Shown piece after piece: positions 57,490 to 64,000 of a stretch of DNA of 64,000 nt. Under the pieces are notes generated by a model. That model was not told the DNA's origin. It searched no databases and saw only the letters and a list, made by a program, of their open reading frames with translations. Every line of letters starts with the position of its first letter. Position 1 is the stretch's first letter. The stretch lies in NCBI GenBank assembly GCA_002946415.1, contig NJPS01000041.1, forward strand, positions 620,001-684,000, given 5' to 3'. This DNA is from Rutstroemia sp. NJR-2017a BVV2 (Eukaryota; Ascomycota; Leotiomycetes; Helotiales; Rutstroemiaceae). Made by a program: the position numbers and the translations under genes.

Positions 57490-57798
57490 CTACTGCTTGG
57501 TTGTCCTCCTCCGATGCAGTCCCAGTGTCATCTCCGACCGCCTCAGTGTCTGCTTGTTCTCCACTGAATCTCCAGGCTCTCGAAGGGCTCTTATCCAATC
57601 TCGCATGTAATTTCTCATACCCTCGATGCGTTTTTTCATCGTGTCCCAATAGTCATTGGATATCTTGGGCTCTTTTGAGTTGCTCGAGAATTTCATTACT
57701 TCATCTCGTGCTTGACATAGCAAGATATCTACCTTTGTAATATGGTACTCGTGCTTTATATTTCTATTGCTTTCGAATGCTTCTATTGTGTCCGACAT
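57490..57798 (-). CDS. Small unknown helical protein
   Basis: A 102-residue ORF, not recognised. It begins MSDTIEAFESNRNIKHEYH and has a helical, charged middle with VDILLCQARDEVMKFSSNSK and YWDTMKKRIEGMRNYMRDWI. Near the C-terminus another minus-strand frame (57452-57649) becomes acidic and protein-like (GEQADTEAVGDDTGTASEED). The real end may thus lie in that frame, through an intron or a frameshift. Evidence is limited to composition. Confidence 0.35.
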   Translation of the reverse strand: MSDTIEAFESNRNIKHEYHITKVDILLCQARDEVMKFSSNSKEPKISNDYWDTMKKRIEGMRNYMRDWIRALREPGDSVENKQTLRRSEMTLGLHRRRTTKQ

Positions 57799-58583
57799 TT
57801 TGAAGTCGTTTGCTGGTGTTTGAAAGATTAGGGAGGTGAACTAGATTGCCAAAGTTAGAAGTAAAACATCACAATTTAAAGTATCAACAACCATATTGTT
57901 CTAGTATTGTTTTTTTTGGAAATCGAAGTGAAATTATAACTGTGCAGAGTGTGCTCATGCAAGTAACAGAACCACAAAGAATCCAAGAGTAGACTTTGGT
58001 TAGAAGTACCTCGCTCACTTCGTCGTTTTCTATATACCATTTCGATATAGCCCATGACCGCCGTTGGGAGGAGGCCAACTCTTCGGAAATTCTGAAAACT
58101 ACAAAGCCTCAATTGCCCACCTGTAACTTGTTTGTATAGACTTCCAGACGATATAGACTTGCAGGCGACGCTATCGTTTCTTTTTGTATCTAATCTCATC
58201 TGAACTTGCCTGCTTTGGTGGATAATCCTAAAAGCGAGGTTGACGTTAGCCAACAGCCGATTCATAAGTAGGCGAACACACGGCGTTTCGCTACAGTATT
58301 CACGAGGATGTGGATTTTGCCTGTGATTTCACTTGGGAGAACGTATATTGAAACTTCCGAGATGTAATAAGATTTGATAGTCTGATTGATATTGCACGAA
58401 ATTGTTAAAATGAGAAATAAGAAGGATGTGGCGGACAGATCATCGCTCGGTATTGCCTTCTCTCACGAAAAGGGGCATGATCTTGTTCGCATTCTAAGGT
58501 TAACGGGATGAATAGAGATTGCGTGCGACAAGAACTATCTTGGCTACACGACTTCTTCTCACTAATGGACTGGACTGACCATC
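57799..58583. other. Intergenic, nothing recognised
   Basis: Upstream of the small helical ORF. Short overlapping minus-strand ORFs at 57876-58265 have no motif. Confidence 0.4.
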
Positions 58584-59111
58584 TTATGAATGAGAAGCAG
58601 CGGCTTGAGTATTGCCTGCTCCATGAGTGCTATCCTCGTACGAGCCAGGCGGGCTGGAGACCACATCATACATCCCATGCAAGCATACCTTTCCCGGCAA
58701 CTCGCTCCACCTAGGCACCCAGATATTATGCTTAATCCAAGCGGGCTTAACATCCACGTATTCCATATAAGGAACACAGGAAATATCAATACCTTCCTTC
58801 TTCTCGCGCAATTTTGTGAATGACATCATGTCATTCTCTATCTGCCATATGTGTTCTTCATATGGGCGTAAAGTCGGAGCTCGAACCCTGGGTCCTTGGT
58901 CTGCAGAGTGATGATCTTGTCCCTCGTATACTCGTACCTTGGATTTCATATTCTTGATAAATGCAAACATCTCCTCCACGTGGTTTGAAGGTGGATGCCC
59001 AATTCGCTGTCTTGATTCCTCGGCATGCAGTATGACTTGTGCTAAGGAGTCAAAAACTGTATCTATCGTCACGCCGTAGCTGGGTGCTGGTGTTAAATTC
59101 TGACTAGCCAT
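58584..59111 (-). CDS. Unknown 175-residue protein
   Basis: A single-exon ORF; the longest form starts at 59153, but the Met at 59111 (MASQNLTPAPSYG) looks the better start. The protein has a helical region (IDTVFDSLAQVILHAEESRQ, then VEEMFAFIKNMKSKVRVY), a WQIENDMMSFTKLREKK helix and a Trp/Pro-rich end. It resembles the small gene at 57490-57798 only loosely, in order of charged helices. No domain is recognised. Possibly a lineage-specific gene. Confidence 0.42.
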   Translation of the reverse strand: MASQNLTPAPSYGVTIDTVFDSLAQVILHAEESRQRIGHPPSNHVEEMFAFIKNMKSKVRVYEGQDHHSADQGPRVRAPTLRPYEEHIWQIENDMMSFTKLREKKEGIDISCVPYMEYVDVKPAWIKHNIWVPRWSELPGKVCLHGMYDVVSSPPGSYEDSTHGAGNTQAAASHS

Positions 59112-59896
59112 TGTAAAGATGTTCATGTGATTTTCGAAGACTATGAATTGCAAGATTGTTGTCGCGGGACAAAAGCTTTAGGTTGAAACTATAGTCCTTT
59201 AAATGTTACTCAGCTTATAGTTGTTCCAAATCTGCGACCTACCGGAGCAAGAGGTATCGATTGTTCAGTGCTGTTGAAGCGGAGGATAAAGAAAACCTGG
59301 ACAACAATGATATCCCACAGATTGTCATATTTTGGTCTTGTTAATAATTCTATGGCGCGCTGAAAAGTAGCCCGCTGGTAGTTATACATCAAGAGCCAGG
59401 TGTTGCGAAATATTGAGAGGTGGTGGTGACTGATGGTCAAAGGTGGATTGCATCCAAGGAGGCGAGTGATAGGCATGACTCTCGCTATTCAGCTAAACTT
59501 TTAAATATCTATCAAATGTCATAACAAAATCAAAAGCAGGACGGAACATTAATTCAGCAGACATTAATAATTATCTTCTTATCCTCCACCAATGTAAAAT
59601 ACATAGCATCAACATCATATCTCATGAACGAATGTCAGACTTTTCATTGACCCCAGTCAATCCAACACCACATTAACACCACATCAACTCCGTAACGAAT
59701 GTAAGGTATAGAGCGCATAATTCTTAACACCGTATAATGCTTCCCAATGCAGATAAAACAGAGTAGTAATCTAACAAAAAGAATCGACACTCAAGCCCTT
59801 CGAATTGTCGAATGCAAATGCAGGAAATCGTCGATAAACAGGAAAAGATACAGAGGAGGGCAAACGCCTCGCAACAAATTACATAGCGGAGGAATC
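59112..59896. other. Intergenic, nothing recognised
   Basis: A short minus-strand ORF at 59210-59476 is unsupported. A/T-rich stretches occur near 59500-59600. Confidence 0.4.
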
Positions 59897-60718
59897 CTAG
59901 GGAGGGACTCGATAAGCACTCGTTGCCGTCGTCCCCGTGGAGTTTGCAGCGACTGGAACCCCTCTATTGGCCTTCAGAAAGCATTTCGAATTCATCTGTG
60001 GCGAAGTCGGCGAAAATTGTATCCAGGTCGCTGCTTGGCATTGCCCATTATTATACGTCGCACACGTGTTCATGCAGTCTTTGAAGCTCCCCGTAGTGAC
60101 GTTCATTAACTCGATGTCTTCGCCTGGAGATGGTGTTATGTCTGTTTGACACGCCATGAGGAAATTAACTGCTGGCGCTGGCGTCGTGTATGTCTCACCA
60201 TTGATGAGAGGGCAGAACGCGGAATCGACGATGAGAGTGACGGTGGAAGGACTGGACGAGCTTGTGCTGGTAGATTTAGAGTTCGAAGTACTAAATTACG
60301 GGTCAATCTTAACATTCTATGCATGTTCCCGCCGTTCGATAACTTACCTCGAGGCGCCAGCGTGCTTCCCTGCCCAACTACCAATTCCCCCTCCAATTCC
60401 TCCTCCGACCAGAAACGCAGTCACAGCCACAAGAGCCAACGGAACCAGACCAATTTTCCTCTTGGGCTTTGATGGAGGCGGGACCCTCGCTGCCAGGGCA
60501 TGTGCTCTCCTCAGTGGCGGGACGTTTTGATACGCAATATCATTAAAAGACTTGGATGCAAGGCCATCTAATGGCCGAAGGGGCCTAGTGGGCCCAGCTC
60601 TGGAATATGAACGAACGAAGAATTTGTCTGGGGAAATTAAATATGGAGATTGATCTTCTTGAACAACCTCTGGCGCCTCGCTCGGGATGCGTAGGGGTGG
60701 CCCAAAGTCAGAGACCAT
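59897..60718 (-). CDS. Single-pass membrane protein with Apple/PAN-like Cys domain
   Basis: Two exons (60718-60348 and 60290-59897) join in frame to 254 residues across a 57-nt GTAAGT...TTTAG intron. A ~88-residue Pro/Arg-rich cytosolic N-terminus is followed by one membrane segment (~90-113, LVPLALVAVTAFLVGGGIGG) with positive charge before it (KPKRK), implying a type II orientation. A Ser/Thr-rich stalk leads to a C-terminal Cys domain: SFKDCMNTCATYNNGQCQAA, then SKCFLKA. This spacing matches the fungal Apple/PAN-like modules often found in surface proteins. The domain would be outside the cell and may bind sugars or proteins. Two upstream in-frame Met codons exist; I used the one at 60718. 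Confidence 0.72.
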
Positions 60719-61544
60719 GGCGACGTTATTTAAAGAATGACATGCAAATTTGTAAAGGAAAGGAATCAAAGGAATGGCATATTTCTAAAACAAAATGGAA
60801 GGAATGACGATCAGATGAATGTAGAAACGTCCAACATCTGGGGTTCGCGTGCTCTAACATTGAGCCTCTGGTTCTAGATTAGAGGCGCAATGGGACAAAA
60901 ATCAATATATGCTGCAGAACATACGCAGCGAGTTTGTTTTTATACGCAATGTGATTGGGAGTCAAGCAATTAGTTATTGCGCCACGAAACGGTCAAACAA
61001 ATGAGAGTGGACACAGATGCAAGGGTATCGTGCTGATGCTACCTCGTTCGGACGAAAAGAGCACCGGCTTCCCATTATGGCCAACTGTGCCACATGCAGA
61101 AGAATATTCTTCGCGGAGAAGAAATTGTAGAAGCCTGCTATCACTTGATAGAGTACCATTACAGTTTACTCAGTCCTTAGTCCTCCCTAAGCTTATTTTT
61201 CTGGAATGACGCCGTCGTTCCGTGCTAACTGGATTGTATTCAGTGCTGTGCAAAGGAAAATTGTATAAATAGGACATATCGAATCGTAAGATCAAGGGAT
61301 CGATCACGGGATGTATTGAGTAGTAGGTATCCCCGAAGATACACGCGGCCACCCAACTCATAATTTGTTCAGATGAGGCTCCTCCACGAGTTAGAAACTT
61401 GGCACTGAGAGCAGATGTACCTCGCCCATTTCACCCAATGTCAGCGAGGATACTGCTTTCCAACTCCTGCAGTTTTGTCAGTAAAGCACTTTGAGTTGAC
61501 GTATATGTAACACATAGATTTCGTTGGAAATTACAGATGAATGA
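60719..61544. other. Intergenic, nothing recognised
   Basis: About 800 nt of mostly short ORFs between two minus-strand genes. No repeat seen. Confidence 0.4.
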
Positions 61545-63137
61545 TTATCTTTGACTTGATATTTGTACTCGCTTGGACTTATTGCTATGATTTTCCAAGG
61601 TATACCTTTTTCGAGAAACAGGCTTGACGTTCTCTCTACTAATACTAGCATCCGGCTTGTCAAATTCAACCAATACACGAACAACACAAACGCTTTTCTG
61701 GTGGTTGTACTCGGCTTTATCCTGTCCAAGGCGCAGAGCAAAAGTGCGAGCAGCATTACCTAGTTTCACAAAATCATTTACCAATAGCGAGGTCATCTCA
61801 GCACCATAATGGAATTCGTTAGCCCATTTGATGAGCCTGGCCATATCTGAGATGAGCCATCGATTCCGCTCCTCCCATAGCTCGAGAGTATTTTCGGAAT
61901 CCAGCGGGTCGTAGAACAAGAGCGCAGAACACCACGGTCTAGTAGCATCAAATACTCTAGCATTAGAGGTACGGACACAATTACCAAGAATTAATAACTT
62001 GGTAATTAGATGTTTGTGTTCGTACACATTTGGGTTTAGCCTCATTGCTCCGTTCACCCACTCCACGAGCTTTGACTCAAGCATCTTTGGGACGGCTAAG
62101 TCATGTTTGAATTGCTGGCTCAGTTCTCGAGAATTCAAGTTGGCGAGATATTCCTCATCCGAATCCAGGTCGAAGTCCATTTCGATATATCGTGAATCCT
62201 GTTCAACATTTCTCGAATCCTCTTCGATATTGTCCAAGTCCACTTCGCTATCTAACGAATCTTCAGCGCTGGAAGAGAAAATGCCATGCAAAACCGGTGT
62301 AGGCTCAGAACTGAATGGAGTTCGAGTCGGAGTTTCTGTGATCGCCGCTTCGCTGGTATCGATTGACAAAGTTTCCCGTTCGAATATGATTGGTGGTGAC
62401 TGGGCAACCTGCACTGCCGGTAATATCTCAGTAGGCCTCTCGGTATATGGTGGCGGTATTGTATCTTGTTGATTCCGATACATAAATCTACTCCATTCCA
62501 CTAGCATAGCCCCTTGTTGAACGTACATTTCCTTCATATTTGTGTTGTGCGTGCCTGTAGCAGTACTGCTCAAGCGCTTGCAGAGTTCTTTCAGGCTCTG
62601 TCGCGCGTAATCGTTGGGCCTTATATATACGCTGAAGACTGTCGTGTTAGACAGTGATTCAAGGCTACGAATCAACTTGTCTGAGGTACTATTGCTGAGC
62701 CTGATAGTCGGAGAAGCCTTTTTCTTCGTGACAACGAATCCCTTCTCAAGTAACTCGAATCGTACGAGGATGATATGTTCTGATTCGCTTATACCGGCTT
62801 CATGAAGGGCAGAAGCGTCCAGGAAAGATATATCGTCGAGGTTCGATATCGGAAGAGGTGTAGAGGCGCTTGCGAAGTCGGCATCTGGAGGAACGACCAA
62901 CAACATCTCCATTCGTTGATCCTTGCCAGCAAGCTTCACAGATACCGAAAGCGAAAAGTGAACATGAATACATCCTTCCATATCACAGCGCGCAGTCATG
63001 ACAAACTTGGGATTCTGCTTGTTATCATACAAGCAAGAACCTAGCGTGAAAGGTGTGCCTGATTGATCCACCCATTTTACAAACACTCTCTCGCAAAGGA
63101 GAGTTTGAAGCTGAAGTTTCTCAATCGGAACAGACAT
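61545..63137 (-). CDS. Unknown 530-residue protein
   Basis: A single-exon ORF, not recognised. The N-terminal ~165 residues look like a beta-rich module (LQTLLCERVFVKWVDQSG, then FVMTARCDMEGCIHVHFSLS). A central Pro/Thr/Glu-rich disordered part with an acidic run follows. It includes three short related units around EDSLDSEVDLDNIEEDSRN and EQDSRYIEMDFDLD. The C-terminal ~180 residues are helical (KLVEWVNGAMRLNPNVYEHK, then LLVNDFVKLGNAARTFALRL), ending in a basic KRYTLENHSNKSKRVQ tail that could be a nuclear signal. No known domain is identified. Length, clean frame and a good start make it very likely real. Confidence 0.7.
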   Translation of the reverse strand: MSVPIEKLQLQTLLCERVFVKWVDQSGTPFTLGSCLYDNKQNPKFVMTARCDMEGCIHVHFSLSVSVKLAGKDQRMEMLLVVPPDADFASASTPLPISNLDDISFLDASALHEAGISESEHIILVRFELLEKGFVVTKKKASPTIRLSNSTSDKLIRSLESLSNTTVFSVYIRPNDYARQSLKELCKRLSSTATGTHNTNMKEMYVQQGAMLVEWSRFMYRNQQDTIPPPYTERPTEILPAVQVAQSPPIIFERETLSIDTSEAAITETPTRTPFSSEPTPVLHGIFSSSAEDSLDSEVDLDNIEEDSRNVEQDSRYIEMDFDLDSDEEYLANLNSRELSQQFKHDLAVPKMLESKLVEWVNGAMRLNPNVYEHKHLITKLLILGNCVRTSNARVFDATRPWCSALLFYDPLDSENTLELWEERNRWLISDMARLIKWANEFHYGAEMTSLLVNDFVKLGNAARTFALRLGQDKAEYNHQKSVCVVRVLVEFDKPDASISRENVKPVSRKRYTLENHSNKSKRVQISSQR

Positions 63138-63316
63138 ATTTTGGCCCTACATCTACAATTAGCGATAAACGTGGTTAGAAAACGACTGTGTTAAAAGCAA
63201 TGCTAGCCCTCACACTTGACGTGTGATTCCCAACCCACCCAGGCTATATAGAGCAGCCTTGACTCTTGGGACAAATTGAAGCGTAGGAGCGATCAACAAA
63301 AGCTGCGATACGAATT

Positions 63317-63474
63317 GTGTTAGAGTTGTTCAAAACAGTATATGCCGAAGGACGTAACCACCGCCACTATGCAGACCGTGTCAGGGTTGTTCTAAACAGC
63401 AGGTGCTGAAGAACCTAACCACCACCACTGTGCGGATAGTGTCAGGGTTGTTCTAAACGACAAATGCTGCAAGT
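63317..63474. repeat. 61-bp tandem repeat, about 2.6 copies
   Basis: Units begin at 63317, 63378 and 63439 with GTGTYAGRGTTGTTC; the third is partial. Units share blocks such as ACCTAACCACC or ACGTAACCACC and the CAAAACAG/CTAAACAG segment. Divergence is moderate, so the array is not very young. It lies just upstream of the 530-residue gene on its 5' side. Confidence 0.8.
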
Positions 63475-64000
63475 CACAACTCTTTTGCACAACACATTAT
63501 GCGAGCGACTTTGTGATGTTCATGGAAAGACCGCGACCGTATTGTGGTAAGAGATGTTGGCGATAGCGATGGAAAGACCGCGCGCGTATATCGTAACAGA
63601 TGCAGGGCGATGGCGACAAATTTAAATCAAGATGGCGATGAGAAGGCCGCGCGTATATTACGGTAATATATATTGGGCAATAGAAATGGAAGCAAGTCGA
63701 GATGCCGATAGATGATGTGCGATGGAGACGGAGGAAAACAGAGTTGGCGATGGAGAGATGAAATGCTAACCTTACTTACGTAAGCGTACCAGCAAGCGAG
63801 ACTCGCCCGTACGTCACTCGCAGGTCTTCCGTAAGGATATCAATCTGCCTTGAATCAGTTGAATCAAGACTCTTAACAACAATATCCTTTACTTTCACAA
63901 TCAGACGGAGCATCGTTCCATGGTCGAAATGGTATATATACCATAGTCGTCGACGCTATATAAAGCACAAGACAAATAGCTCGAATCTGGCACGGTCGAC
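63475..64000. other. Degenerate repeat region at window edge
   Basis: Related blocks with ATGGAAAGACCGCG (starting ~63522 and ~63569) and GATGAGAAGGCCGCGCG (~63636) recur, alternating with GATGGCGA motifs. This suggests a decayed minisatellite with a period near 47-69 nt. No gene is seen up to the end of the window. Confidence 0.55.

Noticed and set aside
1..64000. CRISPR arrays, tRNA or rRNA genes
   Set aside because: No regular spacer-repeat array and no recognised tRNA or rRNA sequence seen; tandem arrays at 803 and 63317 are contiguous minisatellites without spacers.

Overview
This window reads as a filamentous ascomycete (Pezizomycotina) nuclear contig. Most genes are broken by short GT-AG introns of 45-75 nt with CTAAC-like branch points. 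Gene families are typical of the group: HET, Zn2Cys6, 2EXR and F-box proteins, a LaeA-like methyltransferase, OPT and MFS transporters, LysM and Ser/Thr-rich secreted proteins. The family mix would fit Leotiomycetes, but that is only an inference. I see no rRNA, tRNA, CRISPR or bacterial operon structure.

Layout. 1-12.7 kb: a Ser-rich Cys-containing protein, a seven-exon LaeA-like methyltransferase, a 2EXR protein, about 2 kb without genes, a complete seven-exon OPT transporter and a hotdog thioesterase. 13-22 kb: a HET protein whose N-terminus looks like a second, decayed HET domain; a coiled-coil protein of unknown function; and a Zn2Cys6 regulator divergent from an NmrA-like protein. 22-28 kb: a 237-bp hAT-type MITE with a perfect 8-bp target duplication; a secreted Cys-rich multidomain protein head to head with a secreted HExxH peptidase-like protein; and a small probable alpha/beta-barrel protein. 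28.3-34.6 kb: a complete Ty3/Gypsy chromovirus-type LTR retrotransposon with near-identical LTRs but many in-frame TAA/TAG codons. 34.7-46 kb: a probable paralogue of the coiled-coil gene, an MFS sugar-type transporter, an F-box protein, a quinone-oxidoreductase-like MDR enzyme and two unknown genes. 46.5-64 kb: a second Zn2Cys6 regulator, a LysM-tailed secreted protein, a GPI-tail-like protein, several small unknown genes, a membrane protein with an Apple/PAN-like domain, a 530-residue unknown protein and a tandem-repeat region.

How they work together. There is no biosynthetic core enzyme, so this is not a metabolite cluster. It resembles an accessory neighbourhood: regulators, incompatibility-type proteins, surface or secreted proteins, two transporters, transposons and probably lineage-specific genes. 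The pairings most likely to mean something are the Zn2Cys6/NmrA divergent pair (20.1/20.8 kb) and the secreted pair (24.7/25.4 kb). Exon boundaries were worked out by hand from splice motifs, frame continuity and family patterns; no database search was run.
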